Assembly: GCA_032622095.1 (NCBI GenBank)
Contig: CP136061.1
Coordinates: 171,499,107 to 171,563,106, forward strand
Direction of reading: 5' to 3'
DNA length: 64,000 bases
Source: Siphonodentalium dalli
Lineage: Eukaryota; Mollusca; Scaphopoda; Gadilida; Siphonodentaliidae
Below are positions 1 to 12,347 of the stretch, in pieces; positions within the stretch are counted from its first letter, which is position 1, and the number at the start of each line of letters is the position of its first letter. The notes under the pieces are model-generated. The model made no database searches. It was given only the letters and a program-made list of their open reading frames with translations, and was not told the DNA's origin. Position numbers and translations under genes: made by a program.

Positions 1-396
1 TAATAGATATTTGTCCCTGCTAGGTGTTGGGAATGTCGTCACACAACACGCTCATGTCTGCATACAGTCTTACACGAACACGCCGAGACCCAGGCGTAAG
101 AATGACATTAGGCATATACGCTCTTTATCAACTACAATGCGATAGGAACGCTCTTTAACTATCAACGCGATTAACCCCCGTCGTGACTTTGCGGTGATTT
201 TGGAGTGGATAAAGGGTGCCCAGAGCTTCTCGAAAACACGACTACGGCGGTGTCGGTGGGATTTTACACTTACATACGAAATTTGATCTCAATCTGTACA
301 CGCGTTTTGGATTCTATGAAGTACGCACACACACCCCCCCCCCCCCCACACACACACACACATATATATACGAAGTCTCAAAATATATAGTATAGA
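1..396 (+). repeat. Block A copy 1, 3' part
   Basis: This is the 3' portion of the A block, cut by the window edge. It contains the common 3' module (CCCCCGTCGTGAC onward, ending TTCTATGAAGTAC), a CA tract interrupted by a C run near 331-347, a short TA tract and the family tail. The 61-residue frame here only reads the microsatellite. Confidence 0.85.
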
Positions 397-578
397 TAGA
401 TTGGCAGATTCCAGTACCTTTATAACGGTATATCTGGGGAGAAATCTGATGCTATATTCGTGATTATCTGGGATGATTTCGGTATATACCGATACCGAAG
501 GTATATACTGTAAAAACAAAGCGCGCCATCCGTGCTCGCAGGGTTGGTCAGAAACAAATGTTTTTAAAATTTAATTTA
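397..578 (+). repeat. Block B copy 1
   Basis: This segment starts GATTGGCAGATTCCAGTA and ends in the AAATGTTTTTAAAATTTAAT region. The same segment sits inside every D block, just after CCCGTA. B followed by A may therefore be a single 5'-truncated element rather than two elements. It carries no coding potential. Confidence 0.8.
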
Positions 579-1374
579 TGTTTTTTATTCTAATTGACAC
601 GGGCTCGCTATAACTCCGGTATCACTAACGTACGCGGCATTTGAAGGGTCATGTTAACTTCCGCCTGGACCCACGTGGCGTGACGTAATTCACAACCACG
701 TGTATTTACCTCGCGACCGCGACACACACAATGGCCCGATAATGGGCACACGTTCCCTGTCATTTCCCAGAAGATATTCATGGGGAGGTCAAGTGACCAA
801 TTTTGAAATTTGCTGGTCGCATTCGTCTGTATGTCTGAGGAATTCTCGGCTAGATATTGTTACCAACATGACATATTTAAATTAATCCCGCCGTGTACCC
901 CATCACCAACGGCAACGCGACATGTGCTGCGTTCTAAAAATAGGTCGATTGCAGTGGATTCGTACAGATGACGAAATATGAGTGCGACAGATAATATTGT
1001 TTGATCGAAAGCATTTGAATTAATACGTCGCAAAACTCGCCTTGATGTTGGCTAATAGATATTTGTCCCTGTTAGGTGTTGGGAATGTCGTCACACAACA
1101 CGCTCATGTCTGCATACAGTCTTACACGCACACGCCGAGACCCAGACGTAAGAATGACATTAGGCATATACGCTCTTTATCAACTACAATGCGATAGGAA
1201 CGCTCTTTAACTATCAACGCGATTAACCCCCGCCGTGCCTTTGCTGTGATTTGGGAGTGGATAAAGGGTGCTCAGAGCTTCTCGAAAACACGACTACGGC
1301 GGTGTCGGTGGGATTTTACACTTACATACGAAATTTGATCTCAATCTGTACACGCGTTTTGGATTCTATGAAGT

Positions 1375-1407
<33 letters not shown>

Positions 1408-1429
1408 CGAAGTCTCAAAATATATAGTA
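579..1429 (+). repeat. Block A copy 2, full length
   Basis: A full A block of about 850 bp. It starts TGTTTTTTATTCTAATTGAC and has CACGTGGCGTGACGTAA near 672-690 followed by a second CACGTG. It then shares a module with block H (CGCTCTTTATCAACTACA) and ends with the common 3' module, CA/TA microsatellite and tail. A 61-codon frame (GTG start) is preserved in most copies, but only because the DNA is near-identical. Confidence 0.85.
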
Positions 1430-2540
1430 CTAGAAGGTGACCCGACTTCGTCCGGGCTATTCAAAAACCAAATTTCAAGTCGATTGCTCCACCCGTTTCC
1501 TAGATCTGGTCTGCGCATGCGCGAAGCTGGTGTCGCACGTGCTCGGCGCCCCGATAAAATTCGTATCCGGGGCAAGATACATTCACATACCAAATTTAAA
1601 GTCAATATCTCAACCCGTTTCCGAGATCTCGTCTGCGCATGCGCGAAGCTGGCGTCGCACGTGCTCCACCCGTTTCCGAGATCTCGTCTGCGCATGCGCG
1701 AAGCTGGCGTCGCACGTGCTCGGCGACCCGATAAAATTCGTATCCGGGGCAAGATACATTCACATACCAATTAAAATTCGTATCCGGGGCAAGATACATT
1801 CACATACCAAATTTAAAGTCAATATCTCAACCCGTTTCCTAGATCTCGTCTGCGCATGCGCGAAGCTGGCGTCGCACGTGCTCGGCGACCCGATAAAATT
1901 CGTATCCGGGGCAAGATACATTCATATACCAAATTTCAAGTCGATAGCTACACCCGTTTCCGAGATATATAGCCCAATGTCATTTGCGGATACCTCGGCC
2001 GGTGATGAGTTAACGCGACACAGTCAAATGCATCGGCAGGGTGAGAGTTAACGTAATCTAACTTTATGACCTCTGACGACGTCATAGAAATTACGCATTG
2101 ATTTTATCCTGATAAAAGCATCGTACCACTTGTACCTAATAATTGAGGCAGATAACTAAAACGGATACATACATATTATATATCTTTGGAAAGATGAAGC
2201 CACACAGATTCTAACCGTGCAAATTATATGACTGGCAATTTATTATTCGCGCTATATCGAATCGATTTGTGAGCACCGAACTGAAATATATTAGCGCAAA
2301 AACGGCGTAAAAATAGATTTGACCTCCGCACGTGAAAAGTTGACCTCGCACGGACAAATAAATATGCCTATGTTCGTCTCCGGCCGAAAACACATCCAAA
2401 TACCAAATTTCATCGAAATTGGCTTAGTCGTTTTCGAGTCCATCGATTTCAAACACACACACACACACACACACACACCCACACACAAACAAACAAACAC
2501 ATACACACACAGATCTTTCAAAATATATAATAGATAGATA
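1430..2540 (+). repeat. Block C copy 1 with four NRF1-type units
   Basis: Starts CTAGAAGGTGACCCGACTTC directly after the A tail. The first half is a tandem repeat of about 119 bp in which each unit holds TGCGCATGCGC (1512, 1634, 1689, 1851); the 1634-1689 spacing shows an internal partial duplication. The second half is unrelated DNA with a CA/CAAA tract and the tail variant CTTTCAAAATATATAATAGA. The second copy at 59.5 kb has only two NRF1-type units. Confidence 0.85.
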
Positions 2541-3336
2541 TGTTTTTTATTCTAATTGACACGGGCTCGCTATAACTCCGGTATCACTAACGTACGCGGC
2601 ATTGGAAGGGTCATGTTAACTTCCGCCTGGACCCACGTGGCGTGACGTAATTCACAACCACGTGTATTTACCTCGCGACCGCGACACACACAATGGCCCG
2701 ATAATGGGCACACGTTCCCTGTCATTTCCCAGAAGATATTCATGGGGAGGTCAAGTGACCAATTTTGAAATTTGCTGGTCGCATTCGTCTGTATGTCTGA
2801 GGAATTCTCGGCTAGATATTGTTACCAACATGACATATTTAAATTAATCCCGCCGTGTACCCCATCACCAACGGCAACGCGACATGTGCTGCGTTCTAAA
2901 AATAGGTCGATTGCAGTGGATTCGTACAGATGACGAAATATGAGTGCGACAGATAATATTGTTTGATCGAAAGCATTTGAATTAATACGTCGCAAAACTC
3001 GCCTTGATGTTGGCTAATATATATTTGTCCCTGTTAGGTGTTGGGAGTGTCGTCACACAACACGCTCATATCTGCATACAGTCTTACACGCACACGCCGA
3101 GACCCAGACGTAAGAATGACATTAGGCATATACGCTCTTTATCAACTACAATGCGATAGGAACGCTCTTTAACTATCAACGCGATTAACCCCCGCCGTGC
3201 CTTTGCTGTGATTTGGGAGTGGATAAAGGGTGCTCAGAGCTTCTCGAAAACACGACTACGGCGGTGTCGGTGGGATTTTACACTTACATGCGAAATTTGA
3301 TCTCAATCTGTACACGCGTTTTGGATTCTATGAAGT

Positions 3337-3367
<31 letters not shown>

Positions 3368-3389
3368 CGAAGTCTCAAAATATATAGTA
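2541..3389 (+). repeat. Block A copy 3
   Basis: Full A block, near-identical to 579-1429, with an uninterrupted CA tract, TA tract and the family tail. It is followed without a gap by block D. Confidence 0.85.
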
Positions 3390-4600
3390 CTAGCAGGTTA
3401 GCCCGCCACCGGCGGCTTGTCCGAAACATGACATTTTTTTATATATATATTTTTAATTTTTAGCTCTACGCGTTTCAATAAGAAAAATTTGTACCCGGTA
3501 GCTCCACCCGTTTCCGAGATCTGGTCTGCGCATGCGCGAAGCTGGCGTCGCACGGGCTCGGCGACCCGATAAAATGTGTACCCGGCGCAAGATACATTCA
3601 CATACCATAATTTCAAGTCGATAGCTCCACCCGTTTCCGATATCTCGTCTGCGCATGCGCTGTACGGGCGTCGCACGGGCTCGCCAATACGACAGCGACG
3701 ACCACCTGGTCAAACTACACTCACGTACCAAGTTTCGTCCCGATCGGTCGAGGTGTTGGTATCTGATGCAAAAGACGAAATTGTGAGTGTTGGTCAATAG
3801 TCCCCGCCGTGAACCTCATCGTCGCAAAGAGCGGACAGTCAATTAACCCCGTTGTGAACCTCAATCACCAACGCGACGTAAACATGTGTTGCGTTCTAAA
3901 AATAGGAAAGCACTTTCTCTCTGCATAATTCTGCAGATGCTAATAACGTTGCTCCCCGTAGGTAGCAATATCGTTGTTGTTGATATTTACGGCTTGGGGG
4001 CTATTTTCTTATTTAGCAAGTTTGAGCTCAATCGGTTCGAGTCTATAAAGGACACACTCATATATATGACACTTCCCGTGGGTAGCAAGTTTGAGCTCAA
4101 TCGGCATTCCCTGGAATTTCCCGTAGATTGGCAGATTCCAGTAGCTTTATAACGATATATCTGGGGAGAAATCTGATGCTATATTCGTGATTATCTGGGA
4201 TGATTTCGGTATATAACTATATACTGTAAAAACAAAGCGCGCCATCCGTGCTCGCAGGGTTGGTCAGAAACAAATGTTTTTTTAATTTAATGTATGTTCC
4301 GTATATCTCTCTGCAGATGCAAATAACGTTGAATGGCAAACAGACGCTCTTTATAGAGATGCGTCAAAAACAAACGCTCATTAAATAATCACTTGATTAA
4401 CCCCCGCCGTGCCTTTGCGGTGATTTGAGATTGGAGAACGGGTGCTCTGAGCTTCTCTAAACCTTGACCACGGTCGTGTCGGTGGGATTTGACACTTACA
4501 TAGGAAGTTTGAGCTCAATCTTTACACGCGTTTTGGATTCTATGAAGTACACACACACACACAAATATATACGAAGTCTCAAAATATATAGTATAGAAGA
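3390..4600 (+). repeat. Block D copy 1
   Basis: Starts CTAGCAGGTTAGCCCGCCAC. It contains two 119 bp-type units with TGCGCATGCGC, then a segment with GAGCTCAATCGGTTCGAGTC, then the whole B segment (from 4124), then the common 3' module, CA tract and tail. There is no coding potential beyond short frames conserved by copy identity. Confidence 0.85.
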
Positions 4601-6192
4601 CTAGAAGGTTAGCCCGCCACCGGCGGCTTGTCCGAAACATGAGATTTTTTTAATATTTTTTTTTTATTTTTAGCTCCTCGCGTTTTAATAAGAAAAATTT
4701 GTACCCGGTAGCTCCACCCGTTTCCGAGATCTGGTCTGCGCATGCGCGAAGCTGGCGTCGCACGGACTCGGCGACCCGATAAAATTTGTACCCGGCGCAA
4801 GATACATTCACATAGCAAATTTCAAGTCGATAGCTCCACCCGTTTCCGAGATCTCGTCTGCGCATGCGCTGCACGGGCGTCGCACGGGCTCGGCGACCCG
4901 ATAAAATTTGTACCCGGCGCAAGATACATTCACATACCAAATTTCAAGTCGATAGCTCCACCCGTTTCCGATATCTCGTCGCGATAAAATTTGTACCCGG
5001 CGCAAGATACATTCACATACCAAATTTCAAGTCGATAGCTCCACCTGTTTCCGATATCTCGTCGCACGCGTTTCAATAAGAAAAATTTGTACCCGGTAGC
5101 TCCACCCGTTTCCGAGATCTGGTCTGCGCATGCGCGAAGCTGGCGTCGCACGGGCTCGGCGACCCGATAAAATTTGTACCCGGCGCAAGATACATTCACA
5201 TACCAAATTTCAAGTCGATAGCTCCACCCGTTTCCGATATCTCGTCTGCGCATGCGCTGCACGGGCGTCGCACGGGCTCGCCAATACGACAGCGACGACC
5301 ACCTGGTCAAACTACACTCACGTACCAAGTTTTGTCCCGATCGGTCGAGGTGTTGGTATCTGATGCAAAAGACGAAATTGTGAGTGTTGGTCAATAGTCC
5401 CCGCCGTGAACCTCATCGTCGCAAAGAGCGGACAGTCAATTAACCCCGTTGTGAACCTCAATCACCAACGCGACGTAAACATGTGTTGCGTTCTAAAAAT
5501 AGGAAAGCACTTTCTCTCGGTATAATTCTGCAGATGCTAATAACGTTGCTCCCCGTAGGTAGCAATATCGTTGTTGTTGATATTTACGGTTTGGGGGCTA
5601 TTTTCTTATTTAGCAAGTTTGAGCTCAATCGGTTCGAGTCTATAAAGGACACACTCATATATATGACACTTCCCGTGGGTAGCAAGTTTGCATGAGCTCA
5701 ATCGGCATTCCCTGGAATTTCCCGTAGATTGGCAGATTCCAGTAGCTTTATAACGATATATCTGGGGAGAAATCTGATGCTATATTCGTGATTATCTGGG
5801 ATGATTTCGGTATATAGCTATATACTGTAAAAACAAAGCGCGCCATCCGTGCTCGCAGGGTTGGTCAGAAACAAATGTTTTTTTAAATTTAATGTATGTT
5901 CCGTATATCTCTCTGCAGATGCAAATAACGTTGAATGGCAAACAGACGCTCTTTATAGAGATGCGTCAAAAACAAACGCTCATTAAATAATCACTTGATT
6001 AACCCCCGCCGTGCCTTTGCGGTGATTTGAGATTGGAGAACGGGTGCTCTGAGCTTTTCTAAACCGCGACCACGGTCGTGTCGGTGGGATTTGACACTTA
6101 CATAGGAAGTTTGAGCTCAATCTTTACACGCGTTTTGGATTCTATGAAGTACACACACACATATATTATACGAAGTCTCAAAATATATAGTA
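4601..6192 (+). repeat. Block D2, expanded D block
   Basis: D-type block starting CTAGAAGGTTAGCCCGCC, with the 119 bp tandem expanded to several units (about 4700-5290). One unit is truncated just before the palindrome at about 4981. The B segment, 3' module, short CA tract and tail follow. Near-identical to 53,600-55,191. Confidence 0.85.
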
Positions 6193-7478
6193 CTAGCAGG
6201 TTAGCCCGCCACTGGCGGCATTCGTCCCATGGCTTTGTTTCAGAAACATGACATTTTTGTAATTATTTTGTTTTTATTTATTTATGTTTTTTATTTTTGA
6301 ATATGAATTTAATGTTTTTAAAATTTAATATATTGGCTTTGTCAGAAACATGACTTTTTGTTTTTCAATGAGTTAATTCTGCCCTTTTAATCAAGAGAAA
6401 TAATGGTCTCACCATGGACCAATAACAATTCAAGTACAACATTTGGGAATTTTTCCCCACACCATTTCAATTTCCTAATTTAATGTTTTTTAAATTTAAT
6501 ATATTTTGTTTCTGAATTGTTTTTTTATTGTTAATTTTTTTTAATTTTAAATTGTTTTAATTAAATTGTGAATTGTTTTAATAAATTTTTTTGTTTCTGG
6601 CGGAAAAATTTACCCGTAGAAATCCCCCCTTCCTAGGAACGACAGACAACGCATTCTTTGTTTCGTGAAATCTCTCTACGATAACATTGCATTGAATTTA
6701 AAACAAACGCTTCCCGTCGGGAAATCTGTCTGCATAATATTTTGAGTCTGCCGTACCCGTCGTAATGTCGTGAAATATCTCTGCATAATAGATAACATTG
6801 CATTGAATCTGTTGTTGGCATTCAGGGCTTCGGGTCGTTGTTGTTGGCATCACGGCTCCCCGAAAACTCTCACATTGCCGAAAACGTGTATTTAGTAATA
6901 TCGTTGTTGTTGATATTTACGGCTTGGGGGCTATTTTCTTATTTAGCAAGTTTGACCTCAATCGGTTCGAGTCTATAAAGGACACACTCATATATATGAC
7001 ACTTCCCGTGGGTAGCAGGTTTGAGCTCAATCGGCATTCCCTGGAATTTCCCGTAGATTGGCAGATTCCAGTAGCTTTATAAGGGTATATCTGGGGAGAA
7101 ATCTGATGCTATATTCGTGATTATCTGGGATGATTTCGGTATATAACTATATACTGTAAAAACAAAGCGCGCCATCCGTGCTCGCAGGGTTGGTCAGAAA
7201 CAAATGTTTTTTAAATTTAATGTATGTTCCGTATATCTCTCTGCAGATGCAAATAACGTTGAATGGCAAACAGACGCTCTTTATAGAGATGCGTCAAAAA
7301 CAAACGCTCATTAAATAATGACTTGATTAACCCACGCCGTGCCTTTGCGGTGATTTGAGATTGGAGAACGGGTGCTCTGAGCTTTTCTAAACCGCGACCA
7401 CGGTCGTGTCGGTGGGATTTGACACTTACATAGGAAGTTTGAGCTCAATCTGTACACGCGTTTTGGATTCTATGAAGT

Positions 7479-7509
<31 letters not shown>

Positions 7510-7535
7510 CGAAGTCTCAAAATATATAGTATAGA
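6193..7535 (+). repeat. Block E copy 1, AT-rich
   Basis: Starts CTAGCAGGTTAGCCCGCCAC like D, then a long AT-rich stretch (6240-6600) of TTTTAATTT runs, a segment with CCTAGGAACGACAGACAACG, then D-like sequence, the B segment, 3' module and tail. The 60.4 kb copy lacks two internal segments. Confidence 0.8.
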
Positions 7536-8734
7536 CTAGCAGGGTAGCCCGCCACCGGCGGCTTGTCCGAAACATGACATTTTTTGTTTTTCAATGAGTT
7601 AATTGTGACATTTGTTTATATATTTTTTTAATTTTTAGCTCCACGCGTTTCAATAAGAAAAAATTGTACCCGGTAGCTCCACCCGTTTCCGAGATCTGGT
7701 CTGCGCATGCGCGAAGCTGGCGTCGCACGGGCTCGGCGACCCGATCAAATTTGTACCCGGCCCAAGATACATTCACATAGCAAATTTCAAGTCGATAGCT
7801 CCACCCGTTTCCGAGATCTCGTCTGCGCATGCGCTGCACGGGCGTCGCATGGGCTCGGCGACCCGATAAAATTTGTACCCGGTGCAAGATGCATTCACAT
7901 AGCAAATTTCAGGTCGATAGCTCCACCCGTTTCCGAGATCTGCCTTTCTGCATAATATTTCGAGCGATAACATTGCATTGAAATGTCAGACTCCCATCGT
8001 GAACCTCAACACGAAGTAAACACGTGTTTCGAGCGATAACATTGCATTGAAATGACTCCCATCGTGAACCTCAAGACGACGTAAAACACGTGTTGCGTTC
8101 TAGGAAATGCACTCAATGCAGATGCTAATAACGTTGACTTCGTATATATATATATAATGACGTTATTAACCCCGGCCGTGCCGTTTGAGCTGATTTTTAT
8201 GACTGGGAGTGGAGTACGGGTGCTCGGAGCTTCTGGAAAACGCGTGGACGACATCGTGCGTGGTATTTTACCTTTAGATAGGAAGTTTGAGCTCAATCTG
8301 TCCAGCCGTTCCCGTCCTAATGTACTATTTCGAGCGATAACAATTGTCAGACTCCCATCGTGAACCTCAACACGAAGTAAACACGTGTTTCGAGCGATAA
8401 CATTGCATTGAAGTCAGACTCCCATCGTGGACCCCCAAGACGACGTAAACACGTGTTTGTTCCGGTATAACTTTGGAGACTCTGACTTCATATATATATA
8501 TAATGACGTTATTAACCCCGGCCGTGCCGTTTGAGCTGATTTCGATGACTGGGAGTGGATAAAGGGTGCTCAGGGCTTCTCGAAAACACATCTACGGCGG
8601 TGTCGGTGTGATTTTACACTTACATACAAAATTTGATCTCAATCTGTACACGCGTTTTGGATTCTATGAAGTACACACATATATACACACACATATATAT
8701 ACGAAGTCTCAAATATATAGTATAGATAGATAGA
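7536..8734 (+). repeat. Block F copy 1
   Basis: Starts CTAGCAGGGTAGCCCGCC. It has two NRF1-type 119 bp units, then two tandem copies (about 8010-8310 and 8325-8600) of a roughly 300 bp segment with TTTCGAGCGATAACATTGCA, AACACGTGTT and a TA tract before AATGACGTTATTAACCCC. It ends with the 3' module, mixed CA/TA tract and tail. Confidence 0.8.
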
Positions 8735-8923
8735 CTAGCAGGTTAGCCTGAATGTACACTGAACCTCCATTAGGACGACATATATACTATAGAACTTATA
8801 TGTCTCCCTAATGTCAGATTAGCACATACAAACGCAGGCGATTCTACTGAACATGATAGCTTGTCTCATTTTCACTTACTATTCGTGTATATATATAGGT
8901 AGAACATATACCGGTGCTGTGCT

Positions 8924-9250
8924 GAGGTAAAACGTTGCATGCCACAATGAAGCGATGGACATTTAAGCAATCCGCATTAGGGCGACATATACGCATTTTA
9001 TATGTGTCTCCCTAATATTAGGTTACTACATGCAGCAAAGAACGAATCCGATTTAACAATATTTCTCGAATGGGAGGATGATTCTTGTATTTGTATATAG
9101 CCTATACATATATCGTTAATATGGAGAGCTGAAAATGTTTATTGAAACAATATACGTATTTGCTTTTGACATCAGTTAGGGCGACACATACACTATTGTA
9201 TATATGTCCCCCTATTGCTATGGTATTATAATGTCACGCTAAAGTCAACA
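8924..9250 (+). repeat. G internal repeat a, first copy
   Basis: A segment beginning near AAAACGTTGCATGCCACAAT and containing TTAGGGCGACATATACGCAT is repeated, with small differences, at 11,146-11,480. The two copies lie in the same orientation inside block G. Confidence 0.8.
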
Positions 9251-9631
9251 CAGTATATTTACATACACCTAATATCTCTTCCGATTTCCCCATAGCGTTA
9301 GGGTAGACACGCCCCTTATCCAAACCGTTCATAAAGCTATGAACGCAACGTGACGTCACTTCCAATGTCGTTCATATGTTTATGAACACATTGGTCCCGG
9401 AAATGACCGGATATTGTCGGACATTGCCGACTGCTTGAGTATCTATATATATTTATCACATAATTTGGCCATAAAAGCAGTTTCATAATTATCGGTAATA
9501 GACACGATTAATATCAGCGCGTGCGATGACGTCAAGGCGTTCTTCAAATAACTTGCGATCGCTGTAGTTTATGATTGTTGTTTTCGATGAATATTTCGCG
9601 TTGCTTCGGGTTTATTTGATCATATGATAAA

Positions 9632-9770
9632 AGGTATCTCACACTCGTCCTATTTTATACGTAATTTATCAACCTCGTCCTCTAAATTCTATTTAGAACC
9701 TCGGCTCAAATCGAATTTAGTGAACTCGGTTGATAAATTCCGTATAAAATAGAAACTCATGTGAGATCCT
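9632..9770. repeat. Foldback/MITE in block G
   Basis: Imperfect inverted repeat with arms of about 65 bp. The left arm has GTATCTCAC...TATTTTATACGTAATTTATC and the right arm reads back GATAAATTCCGTATAAAATA...GTGAGATCC. The loop lies around TTCTATTTAGAACCTCGGC. No flanking duplication could be fixed by eye. The second copy is at about 43,513-43,650. Confidence 0.8.
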
Positions 9771-10263
9771 CTATATATAGTAGGTCCGGATTTGGCAAGA
9801 AATTTATTTTGGTCTATAATCAGTGTTGTTGTCCGTTGTTACTGAGCGTTGATGTTAAAAAAAGCCCGATACTCAATAGCGTTTTACCATTTTCCTTACC
9901 GCTACAAATATCCCCCCGAACCTCATAAATATATCATTATGGTAGAACGGCGTGTTGTCGATTTCTTATCCACAGCCGAAACTTAATTGTTAGTTTCAGA
10001 TATCATTCTTGAAATCAACACGTCTACATTAGTTACTAGCTAAACAAGACATTTTGTCATATGTGTATACGTAACTGTGAAATTGCGTTTTTTCTTCCGT
10101 TCTCCGTGAACGGATTCTCAAAATGTTTGGTTTTACAAAAAACAGGATTAAAACTTTCTTAACTGGCCTCCATGGGTTCAATTAAATAGATGAATAAATA
10201 GTGGGAAAGACAGACAATCCTCTATAGTTCATAATGAATTTAAGAATATAAATATAAATAATA

Positions 10264-10401
10264 AACGGCGGATTCAACGTGGTCATGGGTTTTGACCGCG
10301 ATTAAAAATCAGCAAACTCCACATGAACCCCTTCGGGGTTCATGCAGTTTGCTGATTTTTTCTCGCGGTCAAAATCCCATGACCATATTGAAACCGCCGT
10401 T
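10264..10401. repeat. Long hairpin element in block G
   Basis: Near-perfect inverted repeat of about 138 bp. AACGGCGG at the left end pairs with CCGCCGTT at the right, TGGTCATGGG with CCCATGACCA, and CAGCAAACT with AGTTTGCTG, closing on CCCCTTCGGGG. This is typical of a foldback MITE. The paralogue at 44,145-44,292 has a longer apex. Confidence 0.9.
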
Positions 10402-10410
10402 CATTTCTTA

Positions 10411-11032
10411 TGTAAACTCAGAGACATGAACTCGTACATGTGTCATATTAATTAATTTGATAAATATTAGCAGGATATTCATATTCGAAGTATCAAAATG
10501 AAGGGCACACTGCTTTTATGCGGATCTTCATTGATTGTCATAAGTCCCATGTGACAATTCCTGGCAGTCTGTTTGTGAATGGTCACACCAACTGCATCAA
10601 CAGGAAGAACGACAATCGAGACAGATCGATGTTTTTATTTATACAAAGTGTTCACAAGGCAGCCGACTACAATTGTAGATAGTCTTTACATTCGTAGCAT
10701 ATACAAGGCACATATAGCACTATTTAAAGGTACGGGTGGCGTTCGATGCAGAAATATTCATATTTGTTCAGATCGCCACCAACAGAAGGAAAATAAAAAA
10801 CTATACAGTTCTGTTCATATGCCAAACATACTAAGGGCGTAAATAGTATGTTGTCGTCAAGACGTACAATGGTGTACGTATACAAGAGCCTGATCGTGTT
10901 ACAAACGCCGTGCTTCTGTTTACATAACATAGTACAATTATATTGGTTAATCACACACATATGATATAAACGCTCTTTATTATTTCCATATCAGAAAAAC
11001 ACTAACAAATAACGCTCTTTATGTTTACCGTA
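10411..11032 (+). repeat. G internal repeat b, first copy
   Basis: From TGTAAACTCAGAGACATGAA through GTGTTCACAAGGCAGCCGAC to the AACGCTCTTTA region. This is repeated with moderate divergence at 11,485-12,087. The short open frames here are not recognised as any protein. Confidence 0.75.
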
Positions 11033-11145
11033 TCGGGTCTAAACAAAAACCAAGAAACGTGACTTTTTTTGCTTTTGTTTACATAACAAGGGAAAAAATG
11101 CCAATCACATACTGTTTATGCCAGATTTCAGATTGGTATAAGAAC

Positions 11146-12087
11146 TGAGTTAAAACGTTGCATGCCACAATGAAGCGATTGACATTTAAGCAGTCCGCAT
11201 TAGGGCGACATATACGCATTTTATATGTGTCTCCCTAATATTAGGTTACTACATGCAGCAAAGAACGAATCCGATTTAACAATATTTCTCGAATGGGAGG
11301 ATGATTCTTGTATGTGTATATAACCTATACATATATCGTTAATATGGAGAGCTGAACATGTTCATAATTTATTGAAACAATATACGTATTTGCTTTTGAC
11401 ATTAGTTAGGGCGACACGTACACTTATTGTATATATGTCCCCCTATTGCTATGGTATGCTAATGTCACGCTGAAGTCAATGCAATGTAAACTCAGTGACA
11501 GGAACGCGAACATGTGCCATATTAATTAACTTCATAAATATTAGCAGGATATTCACATTCGAATTATCAAAGAGAAGGGCACACTGCTTTTATGTGGATC
11601 TTCATTGATTGTCATAAATTCCATGTGACAATTCCTGGTAGTCTGTTTTTGAATGGTCACACCAACTGCATCAACACGAAGAACGACAATCGAGACAGAT
11701 CGAGTTTTTTTTTATTCAAAGTGTTCACAAGGCAGCCGACTACAATTGTAGATAGTCCTTACATTCGTGGTATATACAAGGCACAGAGCACTATTTAAAG
11801 GCACGGGTGGCATTCGATGCAAAAATATTCATATTTGTTGAAATCGTCATCAACAGAACGAAAATTTAAATATATACAATGTTGTTCATATGCCAAACAT
11901 AATCAGGGCGTAAATAGTATATTGTCATCAAGACGTACGATGGTGAACATAAACAAGAGTCTGCTCGTGTTACAAACGCTTTGGTTCTGTTTACAATATA
12001 CAGCGCAATTATACTGGTTAATCACATTGAAACGATATAAACGCTCTTTATTATCTCCATATCATGACAACGGTAACAAATAACGCT
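11146..12087 (+). repeat. G internal repeats a and b, second copies
   Basis: Second copies of repeats a (11,146-11,480) and b (11,485-12,087), here adjacent. In the first occurrence about 1.1 kb separates them. That intervening DNA, which holds both hairpins, was either inserted into copy one or lost from copy two. Confidence 0.75.
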
Positions 12088-12189
12088 CAGATCGAGCGAA
12101 TGTGCTCACTTAGTACTTGCGAGGGTAAAAAAAAAAATAAAAAAAATTATAATAATAATATATATACGGAAGTCTCAAATGATATAGTA

Positions 12190-12347
12190 GATTGGCAGAT
12201 TCCAGTAGCTTTATAACGGTATATCTGGGGAGAAATCTGATGCTATATTCGTGATTATCTGGGATGATTTCGGTATATACTGTAAAAACAATGCGCGCCA
12301 TCCGTGCTCGCAGGGTTGGTCAGAAATAAATGTTTTTAAAATTTAAT
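12190..12347 (+). repeat. Block B copy before array H
   Basis: B segment (GATTGGCAGATTCC start) directly after the G tail. It runs into the 284 bp tandem array at AATTTAATAAAGG. Confidence 0.8.

Larger units (their letters stand above)
8735..12189 (+). repeat. Block G copy 1, 3.45 kb element
   Basis: Starts CTAGCAGGTTAGCCTGAATG after the F tail and ends with the variant tail ACGGAAGTCTCAAATGATAT, so the whole 3.45 kb looks like one long member of the same family. Inside are an internal duplication and two strong foldbacks, annotated separately. Frames of 60-90 codons occur but show no recognisable domain. A near-identical second copy is at 42,609-46,082. Confidence 0.75.

Noticed and set aside
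700-885. A 61-codon frame conserved in most A copies as a possible small gene
   Set aside because: It opens at GTG, not ATG, and conservation reflects near-identity of the DNA copies. Two copies have frame-changing indels, and no domain is recognisable.
1268-1774. A 168-codon and other long frames on both strands of blocks C, D and J as proteins
   Set aside because: They are translations of tandem units and CA runs (His-Thr or Val-Cys strings), open in several frames at once, with no domain.
1500-1960. CRISPR-like array
   Set aside because: The 119 bp units are contiguous tandem repeats without unique spacers, and this is a eukaryotic genome.
4016-4062. tRNA-type B box (GGTTCGAGTC) suggesting a tRNA-derived SINE
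   Set aside because: No A box lies at the expected 30-40 bp upstream, no cloverleaf can be drawn, and the motif aligns better with the shared core found in the other blocks.
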